In this document: piece after piece, positions 16,010 to 23,535 of the stretch
Layout of the letters: each line of letters begins with the position of its first letter
How positions within the stretch are numbered: the first letter of the stretch is position 1
Source of the DNA: an uncultured Alcaligenaceae bacterium
GTDB taxonomy: Bacteria; Pseudomonadota; Gammaproteobacteria; Burkholderiales; Burkholderiaceae_B
Assembly (NCBI GenBank): GCA_937952975.1
Contig: CALFXX010000136.1
Span: 1 to 29,922 of the forward strand
Direction of reading: 5' to 3'
Length of the DNA: 29,922 nucleotides
Program-made: the position numbers and the translations under genes
The notes under the pieces: model-generated
The model's database searches: none
Seen by the model: the letters and a program-made list of their open reading frames with translations, nothing else
Told to the model about the DNA's origin: nothing

Positions 16010-17376
16010 TGATTACAGACACCCTTAAGCGTTTTGTTGGCAAACTCTTTGGTCAACGCTCGTCCGGACTACAACGCATCAGCCGTGACAAGCATGGCAT
16101 CGACCGTCGCAACGTTTCGCGTCATGCCATCAAGGTCTGCGAGGTTCTTCAGCATGAAGGTTATCAGGCCTATATTGTTGGCGGTGCAGTACGCGATCTG
16201 ATCGTCGGTCTCGAGCCAAAAGACTTTGACGTTGCCACCAACGCCACGCCTGAACAAGTACGCCCTCTGTTCAGACGCGCACGCATCATCGGACGGCGTT
16301 TTCAACTCGTGCACGTCGTGTTTGGTCAAGAGATCATCGAGACCTCGACGTTTCGCGCACCCGCTTCTGAATCACAAGCGACGGACGAAAACGGTCGTAT
16401 CTTGCGGGACAACGAATTTGGTACCCATGCACAAGACGCAGCACGTCGTGACTTTACGATTAATGCACTGTATTACGACCCAAGCACCGAAGAGGTGATT
16501 GATTATCACCAAGGCGTTGAAGATCTGAAGCATCGCGTGGTCCGCATGATTGGTGATCCACGCACGCGCTATCGCGAAGACCCCGTGCGCATGCTGCGGG
16601 CCGTGCGCTTCGCCGTCAAACTGAATGGCAACATTGATCCAGCCTCTGAAGAGCCCTTGCAATCGATGGCTGGTTTAATCGAAAACGTACCCGCCTCGCG
16701 TTTGTTTGACGAGATGCTCAAATTGCTGACCTGTGGACATGCAATGGATTGTCTGCAACGCCTGCGCCAAGATGGTTTGCACCAAGGTATGCTGCCCTTA
16801 CTTGACGTTGTCCTTGAACAACCAAGCGGTGCTGCCTTTATTGAACTTGCGTTAGACCGTACCGATCATCGCGTACGCGCCGGAAAAACAGTCAGCCCAA
16901 GCTTTTTATTCGCAGCCTTGCTGTGGCATCAAGTCGAACTACGCTGGCAACAACTACTTAAGCAGGGCGAGACCGGCATCCCAGCCCTCATGCAAGCGGC
17001 CGACTCCGTGCTTGATGAACAAACTGAAAAGCTTGCGATTCAAAAGCGGTTTAGCGCCGACATGCGCGAGATCTGGTTTATGCAACCTCGCTTTGATCGC
17101 CGCCTACCTAAATCAATCTGGCGCATGATTGAGCAACCTCGTTTTCGTGCCGCAGTTGATTTTTTGCAGTTGCGCGCAGCGGCTGGCGACTTTGATAGCG
17201 TATTGGCGCAGTGGTGGATGGACCTAGCCAACGCGGATGACTCAGGCAAAGCCGACATGATTGAAGAGTTAAGCAAACTGCCGCGCGAAGGCGTGACAGG
17301 CGCACCACGCGCCAGACGGCGTCGCCGCAGCCCCAGAGTAGTCGCTGGGCAACAAGACGCGCCGTTTATTGAATAG
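16009..17376 (+). CDS. pcnB: poly(A) polymerase I
   Basis: PcnB adds short poly(A) tails to RNA 3' ends, which speeds decay and affects plasmid copy control. The 455-residue protein has the class II nucleotidyltransferase head with GGAVRD (58-63) and the catalytic pair D72/D74 (DFDVAT). The segment IIGRRFQLVHV (93-103) matches the signature that separates bacterial poly(A) polymerases from CCA-adding enzymes. RRDFTINALYYDP and RYREDPVRMLRAVRFA follow as expected. The C-terminus is very basic (RARRRRRSPR), as in other family members. It overlaps the HAD gene by one base and precedes folK by 73 bases. Confidence 0.93.
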   Translation: MITDTLKRFVGKLFGQRSSGLQRISRDKHGIDRRNVSRHAIKVCEVLQHEGYQAYIVGGAVRDLIVGLEPKDFDVATNATPEQVRPLFRRARIIGRRFQLVHVVFGQEIIETSTFRAPASESQATDENGRILRDNEFGTHAQDAARRDFTINALYYDPSTEEVIDYHQGVEDLKHRVVRMIGDPRTRYREDPVRMLRAVRFAVKLNGNIDPASEEPLQSMAGLIENVPASRLFDEMLKLLTCGHAMDCLQRLRQDGLHQGMLPLLDVVLEQPSGAAFIELALDRTDHRVRAGKTVSPSFLFAALLWHQVELRWQQLLKQGETGIPALMQAADSVLDEQTEKLAIQKRFSADMREIWFMQPRFDRRLPKSIWRMIEQPRFRAAVDFLQLRAAAGDFDSVLAQWWMDLANADDSGKADMIEELSKLPREGVTGAPRARRRRRSPRVVAGQQDAPFIE

Positions 17377-17391
17377 CCCTGCCCGGCAAAG

Positions 17392-17430
17392 ATGAGCACT
17401 TTTGCCTACCTGGGATACGCGTCATGCTGA
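17392..17430 (+). other. 12-codon frame mimicking the FolK N-terminus
   Basis: Between pcnB and folK an ATG opens the peptide MSTFAYLGYASC followed by TGA. Its first eight residues nearly repeat the FolK start MSTLAYIG, 58 bases downstream in another frame. Six of the eight codons agree in meaning and three are identical at base level, the rest differing mostly at third positions. It may be a relic of a duplicated folK start or a small upstream frame. No strong ribosome binding site precedes it. Confidence 0.45.
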
Positions 17431-17449
17431 GTTGCACGTGCCATCAGTC

Positions 17450-17929
17450 ATGAGCACACTTGCATACATTGGGCTTGGTGCGAATTTAGGCGATGCACGA
17501 CAAACCATCGCCGCGGCAATCGACAAACTCAGCCGCTCTCGTGGCATCTTGACGTTAAAACAAGCTCCGTTGTACAGCAGTGATCCAGTCGATGCGCAGG
17601 GCCCCGTATTTATCAATACCGTCGTAGGCGTTGACACAACGCTTGACCCCCTGCCCTTGCTTGACCTACTGCAAGCAATCGAACAAGAGCACGGACGCGA
17701 GCGCCCCTACCGCAATGCGCCGCGCACACTTGATCTAGACCTGCTGCTGTATGGCACGCTCACAATCGAAACACCACGTTTAAGTGTGCCTCACCCGCGC
17801 ATGCATCAACGGGCCTTCGTGCTGCGCCCATTGCAAGACCTCGCACCAAACCTGCAACTCTCGCAAGGAAGCTTCTCGACCTTACTCGCTGACTGCCAAG
17901 ATCAAACACTACAGAGGCTGGTCGATTAA
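17450..17929 (+). CDS. folK: 2-amino-4-hydroxy-6-hydroxymethyldihydropteridine pyrophosphokinase
   Basis: FolK (HPPK) transfers pyrophosphate from ATP to 6-hydroxymethyl-7,8-dihydropterin in folate synthesis. From the ATG at 17450 it has 159 residues, the usual length, beginning MSTLAYIGLGANLGD, where the family typically starts. The signature NAPRTLDLDLLLYG contains the two metal-binding aspartates, preceded by HGRERPYR and followed by PHPRMHQRAFVLRPL. An upstream TTG at 17402 stays in frame but adds unrelated residues, so it was not chosen. The gene follows pcnB, as is common in betaproteobacteria. It faces cysK and is followed by short tandem repeats and a hairpin. Confidence 0.93.
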   Translation: MSTLAYIGLGANLGDARQTIAAAIDKLSRSRGILTLKQAPLYSSDPVDAQGPVFINTVVGVDTTLDPLPLLDLLQAIEQEHGRERPYRNAPRTLDLDLLLYGTLTIETPRLSVPHPRMHQRAFVLRPLQDLAPNLQLSQGSFSTLLADCQDQTLQRLVD

Positions 17930-17967
17930 GTAACGAAGCAAGCAACGCGCTAGCTGATCAAGCCGGA

Positions 17968-18013
17968 GGATTAAGCTAGAGAATTAAGCTAGAGAATTAA
18001 GCTAGAGTATTAA
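17968..18013. repeat. 13-base tandem repeat after folK
   Basis: Three copies of a 13-base unit (GAATTAAGCTAGA; first copy GG at its start) lie head to tail at 17968-17980, 17981-17993 and 17994-18006, with a decayed fourth start (GTATTAA). It fills the gap between folK and a hairpin. The copies are too short and unspaced for CRISPR; replication slippage is the likely origin. Confidence 0.75.
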
Positions 18014-18015
18014 AT

Positions 18016-18048
18016 AAGCAATCGCCCAAACTTGTTAAGCGATTGCTT
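18016..18048. terminator. stem-loop between convergent folK and cysK
   Basis: AAGCAATCGC and GCGATTGCTT form a perfect 10-bp stem with a 13-base loop, placed between two convergent genes. On the minus strand the stem is followed by TATTTAAT, a weak U-tract; on the plus strand GCTCTAAAAAA follows. A bidirectional terminator is plausible, but the U-tracts are poor. Confidence 0.5.
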
Positions 18049-18059
18049 GCTCTAAAAAA

Positions 18060-18977
18060 CTAGGCTGGCAAATAACCTTCAATCGACAAGTAGCGCTCAC
18101 CGGTGTCGTAATTAAAACCAAGCACCTTCGAACCGACAGCAAGTTCGGGCAATTTTTGGGCAATCGCAGCTAGCGTAGCGCCAGACGAGATCCCCACCAG
18201 CAACCCTTCTTCGCAAGCGCTACGGCGGCCAAATTCACGCGCGGCCTCAGCGTCAACTTGAATCACGCCATCTAACAAAGCCGTGTGCAAATTTTTAGGA
18301 ATAAAACCAGCACCAATACCTTGAATCGGATGAGGTGCAGGCGCACCACCCGAGATGACCGGTGAAGCAACAGGCTCGACCGCAAACACTTTTAACTGAG
18401 GCCACTTGGCTTTCAGCACCTGCGCTACGCCCGTCAAGTGCCCACCCGTACCCACGCCTGTAATGATGGCATCTAATCCGTCGGGAAAGTCAGCCAAGAT
18501 TTCTAGCGCGGTCGTGCGCACATGTACATCAATGTTGGCGGGATTTTCGAACTGCTGTGGAATCCAGGCACCTGGCATTTGTGCTGCAAGCTCCTCGGCA
18601 CGGGCAATTGAACCTTTCATCCCTTTTTCACGTGGCGTGAGTTCAAAACTGGCACCGTACGCCAACATCAAACGGCGACGCTCAATCGACATGCTGTCGG
18701 GCATCACCAAAATCAATTTATAGCCCTTCACGGCCGCAACCATCGCCAAACCCACACCGGTGTTGCCCGAAGTGGGTTCGATGATGGTGCCACCTGGCTT
18801 AAGCGCCCCCGATTTTTCGGCGGCCTCAACCATTGCCAAGGCGATACGATCTTTGATCGAGCCACCAGGATTGGTTCGCTCGGATTTGATCCACACCTGA
18901 TGCGTTTGCCCAAACAAGCGATTGATTCGAATGTGTGGGGTGTTGCCAATGGTTTCAAGAACGTTATTTGCTTTCAT
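18060..18977 (-). CDS. cysK: cysteine synthase (O-acetylserine sulfhydrylase)
   Basis: This PLP enzyme makes L-cysteine from O-acetylserine and sulfide. The 305-residue protein has the PLP lysine K42 in GGSIKDR, the substrate loop TSGNTG (69-74), the glycine-rich phosphate site GTGGHLTG (about 176-183) and a C-terminal DTGERYLS, which leans towards the CysK (A-type) rather than the CysM isozyme; the choice is not certain. The ATG at 18977 has AAGGAA upstream. It lies 43 bases after the family III CoA-transferase gene on the same strand, so some co-transcription is possible, though a functional link is not obvious. A near-exact 17-base duplication sits in that gap. Confidence 0.88.
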   Translation of the reverse strand: MKANNVLETIGNTPHIRINRLFGQTHQVWIKSERTNPGGSIKDRIALAMVEAAEKSGALKPGGTIIEPTSGNTGVGLAMVAAVKGYKLILVMPDSMSIERRRLMLAYGASFELTPREKGMKGSIARAEELAAQMPGAWIPQQFENPANIDVHVRTTALEILADFPDGLDAIITGVGTGGHLTGVAQVLKAKWPQLKVFAVEPVASPVISGGAPAPHPIQGIGAGFIPKNLHTALLDGVIQVDAEAAREFGRRSACEEGLLVGISSGATLAAIAQKLPELAVGSKVLGFNYDTGERYLSIEGYLPA

Positions 18978-18989
18978 GGGTGTTCCTTG

Positions 18990-19022
18990 TGGTGTTGCTT
19001 ACGTTTTGGTGTTACTTACGTT
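18990..19022. repeat. 17-base tandem duplication upstream of cysK
   Basis: TGGTGTTGCTTACGTT (18990-19005) is repeated as TGGTGTTACTTACGTT (19007-19022), one mismatch in 16, with a 17-base period. The second copy reaches into the stop codon of the CoA-transferase gene, so the duplication lengthened the gap between the two genes. Confidence 0.75.
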
Positions 19023-20250
19023 AAATCGCTTTGTCGGCGACCAGCCTAGCTATCGCGGCCTCATCAACGCCAAGCTCTTTCAAGATCGCCTTGGTGTGCT
19101 CACCGATACCAGGGATTGGATCCATACGCGCCTCAAACTGATTATTGGTAGCAGGCGGCAATAACGCGGGCAACGCACCAACGGGGCTCTGCACCTCGGT
19201 CCAGCGATGACGCGCCTTGAGTTGTGGATGAGCCCAGACATCTTTCATCTCATTGACACGTGCGTTCGCGATCTGCGCTTCTTCGAGCTTTTGCTCGACT
19301 TGAGCAATCGTCATCTTCGAAAATAGTTCGACAATCACCGCACGCAAGCGCGCGCGATTGGCTGCGCGCTTTGTATTGCTATCAAACTCTGGATCTGTTG
19401 CCAGCGACTTTTGCGCCAGGACTTTTTCGCAAAAAATGACCCATTCGCGTTCGTTTTGAAGGCCCAACATGATCGTGTTGCCATCACCAACCGGAAAAGG
19501 ACCATAGGGATAAATGGTGGCATGCGAGGCTCCTGAACGCGGAGGTGGCGTCGCACCTTCAAAGGCGTAGTACAGCGGAAAACTCATCCACTCGACCATA
19601 CTTTCAAGCATCGACACATCGAGGTGGCTGCCGAGCCCTGTTTTGTGGCGTAACAACAGCGCATTCAAAATACTTGAATAGGCATACGACCCCGCAGAGA
19701 TATCAGCAATTGAGCAACCCGCTTTTGAGGGCTCGTCGGCAGACCCGGTCACCGACACAAAGCCACTTTCACTTTGAATCAGCAGGTCATACGCTTTTTT
19801 GGTTTCGTAAGGCCCACCTTCTCCGTAGCCCGAGATATCACACACGATGAGCTTAGGAAACTTTGCATGGAGCGCTTCAAACGATAAGCCCATGCGCGCC
19901 GCTGCGCCGGGGGCTAGGTTTTGTACCAATACGTCGGCCTGCCCCAACAACTGTTCAAGAATCGGGCCCGCATCAGCATGTTTCAAGTCAAGCGTCAGGC
20001 TCTCTTTTGAACGATTCGTCCAGACAAAATGCGACGCCATTCCACGCGTGCGCTCATCGTACTTACGCGCGAAGTCGCCAACACCAGGGCGCTCAATCTT
20101 AATCACGCGCGCCCCCATATCTGCGAGTTGACGCGTACAAAAAGGAGCAGCAATCGCATGCTCAAGGCTCACGACTGTGATGCCTTCTAGGGGCAGTGGG
20201 CCTTTTTTGCCACCTGTTGTAGCGGCTGAATGTAACGGGGTATTGCTCAT
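19021..20250 (-). CDS. family III (CaiB/BaiF) CoA-transferase
   Basis: Family III CoA-transferases move CoA between carboxylic acids through a mixed-anhydride intermediate on an aspartate. The 409-residue protein has the N-terminal signature VVSLEHAIAAPFCTRQLADMGARVIKIERP (26-55) and VWTNRSKESLTLDLK (76-90). The catalytic aspartate is D155 in KKAYDLLIQSESG, at the expected place. The substrate is not readable. Its stop-start overlap (ATGA) with the hydratase-like gene and its position behind two acyl-CoA dehydrogenases place it in a catabolic operon. In the 3-hydroxypropionate bicycle and in itaconate pathways such a transferase pairs with a hydratase of the same kind, so mesaconate-like C4-C5 dicarboxylates are candidates. 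Confidence 0.88.
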   Translation of the reverse strand: MSNTPLHSAATTGGKKGPLPLEGITVVSLEHAIAAPFCTRQLADMGARVIKIERPGVGDFARKYDERTRGMASHFVWTNRSKESLTLDLKHADAGPILEQLLGQADVLVQNLAPGAAARMGLSFEALHAKFPKLIVCDISGYGEGGPYETKKAYDLLIQSESGFVSVTGSADEPSKAGCSIADISAGSYAYSSILNALLLRHKTGLGSHLDVSMLESMVEWMSFPLYYAFEGATPPPRSGASHATIYPYGPFPVGDGNTIMLGLQNEREWVIFCEKVLAQKSLATDPEFDSNTKRAANRARLRAVIVELFSKMTIAQVEQKLEEAQIANARVNEMKDVWAHPQLKARHRWTEVQSPVGALPALLPPATNNQFEARMDPIPGIGEHTKAILKELGVDEAAIARLVADKAI

Positions 20251-21077
20251 GCTTCAAACCTCAACTCTGCCTGGTGTGCCAGTGTGCCCTCTTGTTCGGC
20301 CCAAAGTTTGGCCTCGCCGGGCGCGGTCACGGTGCCTGCAACATCAAAGGGGGTTGGAGAAATCAAAGGTCGTAAACCGCGGTACGACAAATGCTTAAGC
20401 GTCGCGCGGGGATGCGCCTGAACAAAGGCCTGACACATGAGCGTGGCGATCAACGGTCCGTGGATCACCAGGCCAGGATAGCCTTCTTTTTCAGTGACGT
20501 AAGGATAGTCGTAGTGGATACGATGGCTGTTAAAGGTGACAGCCGAATATCTAAACAACAACACGGCGCTAGGATCAACAGGTTGCTTCCATTGCGAAGC
20601 AGGCGCTGGCTCAGTGCCCTGAAGCTTAGGAGCACTCGGCTCGCGATAAACGATATCTTGTTCTTCACTGACGACGAGTTTGCCGTTTTGCACAATGTCA
20701 TGCTTGACCGTGACAAAAAGTAGCGAACCCGTACGGCCTGCTTTTTCTTTAATCGCAAGCACTGTCGAAGTTTTGTGCGCCTCGATACCGACGATCAAAC
20801 CACCATCAAAATTCACTCGACCACCGGCCCACATTCGATTGCGATTATCTGCAGGAGGCAAGAAACTACCACGCGCGGGATGGCCGTCCGTGCCAGTCAG
20901 CGCGATTGGCACCGTCTCTAAAAAAAATGCCCAATGCCACAAGGGTGGCAAGGTAGCCCCGAGTTCAGGGATTGGACACCCGAGGGTAACCGCAATACGT
21001 GCCGCGTGCCCCGGATCCATTCGGTCTACTACAGTTTGTGATTTACCCAACCACGCACTTAAATCAGTCGTTGACAT
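20247..21077 (-). CDS. mesaconyl-C4-CoA hydratase-like hot-dog protein
   Basis: This 276-residue protein belongs to the double hot-dog, FAS1-like/HTD2-type dehydratase group that contains mesaconyl-C4-CoA hydratase and itaconyl-CoA hydratase. Evidence: LPPLWHWAFFLE (43-54), GHPARGSFLPP with the RMWAGGRV strand (65-88), and the catalytic C-terminal segment TFNSHRIHYDYPY (181-193) leading to GYPGLVIHGPL (199-209). The start was set at the ATG 21077, which has AAAGGA upstream; the frame also begins with a TTG one codon earlier. It lies 9 bases after the PimD-like gene and overlaps the CoA-transferase by 4. The likely reaction is hydration of an unsaturated dicarboxylic acyl-CoA; the exact substrate is inferred. 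Confidence 0.8.
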   Translation of the reverse strand: MSTTDLSAWLGKSQTVVDRMDPGHAARIAVTLGCPIPELGATLPPLWHWAFFLETVPIALTGTDGHPARGSFLPPADNRNRMWAGGRVNFDGGLIVGIEAHKTSTVLAIKEKAGRTGSLLFVTVKHDIVQNGKLVVSEEQDIVYREPSAPKLQGTEPAPASQWKQPVDPSAVLLFRYSAVTFNSHRIHYDYPYVTEKEGYPGLVIHGPLIATLMCQAFVQAHPRATLKHLSYRGLRPLISPTPFDVAGTVTAPGEAKLWAEQEGTLAHQAELRFEA

Positions 21078-21086
21078 CAAAATCCT

Positions 21087-22205
21087 TTATACAGCCTCAA
21101 GTTCTTGCATGCGTTGCAAGTGAAAATTGGTATCGCCCAACAACATTTCAGTGTAGGCCAGTCGCTTGAAGTAGTCTCCGACTTCAAGTTCGTCAGTCAT
21201 TCCCATCCCACCATGCAGCTGTACGGAAATCTCACCCACCAGGCGCGCAGCACCTGCGACCTCGACTTTAGACATTGAGACTAAGCGGCTACGCTTCGCA
21301 GCATCCTGTTCGCCCAGTGCAATCGCTGCAACATAGGTCATCGACAAGCCCATTTCAGATTGAATCAACATATCGCCCAAGCGATGCTGTAGCACCTGAA
21401 ACGCGGCGAGTGGTTGACCGAATTGCTGACGTGTTTTTAAGTATTGAATCGTGCTGTCGGTCAGATAGGCCATCGCACCACAGGCATGCGCGCACAGCGC
21501 GGTAATACCGTAATCGAGCGCCAACGCCAATAAGTATTCAGCTTGCTCACCACGAGCGATCAGATGCTCGCCAGACAAACTCACGTCTTTGAAATTGACC
21601 GTGGCTGCACGCGAACCATCGAAGGTTGGATAGTCTTGCACCGATACACCTTGCGTATCGGCGGGCACTAAAAATAATGCCACCTCACCGTCAAGCAGCG
21701 CTGACACAATCACCGCTTGTGAACCTGCACCATGCCACACCAAGATCTTGCGACCATCAAGGGTGAAGCCATCTTTCGCAGCCGTCGCACGCGTGCACAA
21801 CGGGCGTTGCGAATCCCGCTCGCCTTGCTCTTGCCACGCCACCGCCAACACGGCATCACCCTCGGCATGAGCCATCAACCAGCGCTGTTTGAGTGCCTGG
21901 TTCTGGCTGTTGGCCAGCAGAGTCACCGCAATCACCGCGCTTGAAATAGCAGGCTCACTGACCAGACCGCGTCCAAGCTCCTGATGCACCGCAAGCATGG
22001 TGGCGGCGGTTTCACCAAAACCACCAAATTCTTCTGGTACCAATAACCCGCCTACGCCTAGTTCAACCAAGCTACCCCAGGCGTTTCGGTTGAGCACGCC
22101 AGCACTTTGACGCTCGCGACGTTTGGGGCGTGACCAGTTATCTTCGACGAGCCTGCGCAAGCTGTCGGTCAACATGCGCTGCTCTTGTGAGTAGGTAAAG
22201 TCCAT
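21087..22205 (-). CDS. acyl-CoA dehydrogenase, PimD-like small subunit
   Basis: This FAD-dependent acyl-CoA dehydrogenase subunit has 372 residues and resembles the small subunit of pimeloyl-CoA dehydrogenase. The N-terminal helical domain (YSQEQRMLTDSLRRLVEDNW), the LGVGGLLVPEEFGGFG segment, and the C-terminal helices with TRQQFGQPLAAFQVLQHRLGDM and VQLHGGMGMTDELEVGDYFKRL follow the family order. It ends without the YEGT-type catalytic segment of classical acyl-CoA dehydrogenases. The gene sits 5 bases downstream of the PimC-like gene, so the two probably form a heteromeric enzyme working on a dicarboxylic or branched acyl-CoA. Confidence 0.85.
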   Translation of the reverse strand: MDFTYSQEQRMLTDSLRRLVEDNWSRPKRRERQSAGVLNRNAWGSLVELGVGGLLVPEEFGGFGETAATMLAVHQELGRGLVSEPAISSAVIAVTLLANSQNQALKQRWLMAHAEGDAVLAVAWQEQGERDSQRPLCTRATAAKDGFTLDGRKILVWHGAGSQAVIVSALLDGEVALFLVPADTQGVSVQDYPTFDGSRAATVNFKDVSLSGEHLIARGEQAEYLLALALDYGITALCAHACGAMAYLTDSTIQYLKTRQQFGQPLAAFQVLQHRLGDMLIQSEMGLSMTYVAAIALGEQDAAKRSRLVSMSKVEVAGAARLVGEISVQLHGGMGMTDELEVGDYFKRLAYTEMLLGDTNFHLQRMQELEAV

Positions 22206-22210
22206 GTGTT

Positions 22211-23398
22211 TTATACCCCGATAATTTGTTTGGCGATGATGCCTTTTTGAACTTCATTGGTGCCGCCATAAATGGCCGTCTTGCGCATATCAAAATATGC
22301 CGCAGACGCGGCCGGCGAGTAGGCAGGGCTTGGCCCATGATCCTCGGCCTGCGCAAACATCCACTCGGGGTCATAGGGCCACGAATCTGCACCGGCAACT
22401 TGCATTTGTAAACGCGCAAGCTCCATTTGCAATTCAGAACCGCGAATTTTCAAGATCGACGCCTTGGGGCCGGGATCCGTTTCTCCGGCAGCAACGCGCA
22501 GCACCATCAACTCAAGCGCCAACAATTGGCCTTCGACACGATTAATACTGTCGCGAACTCTAGAGCTTAAGCTCAGCGACTCGCCACTTGCCATCGTGCG
22601 CTCGGCCAAAGACTTCAAAATCGCAAGTTCACGATGACAATGACCGATACCGGCGATACCACCCCGCTCGTGGCCTAGCAAATATTTTGCATAGGTCCAG
22701 CCGTGGTTTTCTTCGCCCACCAAGTTTTCAACTGGCGCTTCGACGTTTTCGAGCCAAACTTCATTGACCTCTGCACCGCCATCTAGCGTTCTGATTGGAC
22801 GCACCGTCACGCCGGGCTGCTTCATATCAATCAAGATCATTGAGATGCCGCGCTGTGCTTTTGCCGTTGGGTCTGTGCGCGTTAAACAGAAAATCCAGTC
22901 GGCGTGATGCGCCATGGTCGTCCAGGTTTTTTGACCGTTGATGATGTAACGATCACCGACCCGCTCTGCCCGGGTTTTCAGTGAAGCCAAGTCAGAACCA
23001 GAGCCAGGCTCTGAGTAGCCCTGGCACCACCAGTCCTCTAAGCGCAACATGCGCGGCAAAAAATGATCTTTTTGAGCTTGAGAGCCATACTTCATGAGCA
23101 CAGGCCCAATCATGCTGAGACCAAATGGAATCAGGCGCGGCGCCCCAGCCTTAAACGACTCAATTTCAAAGATCAGGCGCTGCACTGGGTTCCAGCCGGT
23201 ACCGCCGTACTCTTTGGGCCAACTCGGCGCACCCCAGCCATGATCGGTCAGGGTATTGTGCCAAAACACAAACTCTTCGCGCGTGACACGGTGATGTGCA
23301 AACGCTTTGGCGCGAAGCGCAGCCGGCAATTTAGCGTGCACAAAATCTTGCACCTCTTGGCGAAAGGCGCGTTCTTCGGTGGTCCAGGTCAGATCCAT
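22211..23398 (-). CDS. acyl-CoA dehydrogenase, PimC-like large subunit
   Basis: This 395-residue flavoprotein resembles the large subunit of pimeloyl-CoA dehydrogenase. FAD-binding and substrate-loop segments are clear: WWCQGYSEPGSGSDLASLKT (123-142), INGQKTWTTMAHHADW (153-168) and the C-terminal GGTNEVQKGIIAKQ. The classical catalytic Glu of the YEGT motif is replaced by Gly (IYGGT, G378). A candidate alternative base is E244 in LGHERGGIAG, the position used in isovaleryl- and long-chain-type enzymes; this is inference. The ATG at 23398 has GAGGAG upstream. It is the first gene of the leftward catabolic unit and is divergent from a Bug gene. Confidence 0.88.
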   Translation of the reverse strand: MDLTWTTEERAFRQEVQDFVHAKLPAALRAKAFAHHRVTREEFVFWHNTLTDHGWGAPSWPKEYGGTGWNPVQRLIFEIESFKAGAPRLIPFGLSMIGPVLMKYGSQAQKDHFLPRMLRLEDWWCQGYSEPGSGSDLASLKTRAERVGDRYIINGQKTWTTMAHHADWIFCLTRTDPTAKAQRGISMILIDMKQPGVTVRPIRTLDGGAEVNEVWLENVEAPVENLVGEENHGWTYAKYLLGHERGGIAGIGHCHRELAILKSLAERTMASGESLSLSSRVRDSINRVEGQLLALELMVLRVAAGETDPGPKASILKIRGSELQMELARLQMQVAGADSWPYDPEWMFAQAEDHGPSPAYSPAASAAYFDMRKTAIYGGTNEVQKGIIAKQIIGV

Positions 23399-23439
23399 AG
23401 GTTTTCTCCTCGATGTGTCATCTTAACGCCCCAATTCAG

Positions 23440-23454
23440 TCCGAGAATCTCGGA
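23440..23454. promoter_or_regulatory. perfect palindrome in the divergent control region
   Basis: TCCGAGA and TCTCGGA flank a single central A. It lies 41 bases upstream of the PimC-like start and about 56 bases before the predicted transcript start of the rightward unit, a typical place for an activator or repressor dimer. No regulator gene is in the window. Confidence 0.5.
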
Positions 23455-23490
23455 TTTTGGAAGACAGCGTTCTAGAAGCCCAAATCCCCC

Positions 23491-23496
23491 TACAAT
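23491..23496 (+). promoter_or_regulatory. -10-like box of the rightward catabolic unit
   Basis: TACAAT is a good sigma-70 -10 match 39 bases before the Bug ATG at 23536. No good -35 hexamer is seen 16-18 bases upstream, which would fit an activator-dependent promoter. Confidence 0.35.
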
Positions 23497-23535
23497 CGCG
23501 GCAACGCTATCCAAACAATGTCTCAGGAGACACTC

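Noticed and set aside
17402..17449. TTG start for folK giving 175 residues
   Set aside because: The added residues are unrelated to the family, whose members begin at the MSTLAYIGLG-type sequence.
17968..18013. Tandem repeats as a CRISPR array
   Set aside because: Units of 13 bases with no spacers and no cas genes.
23518..23535. Earlier ATG for the Bug gene
   Set aside because: The codons CAG GAG just after it form the ribosome binding site for the second ATG, which also starts the signal peptide properly.
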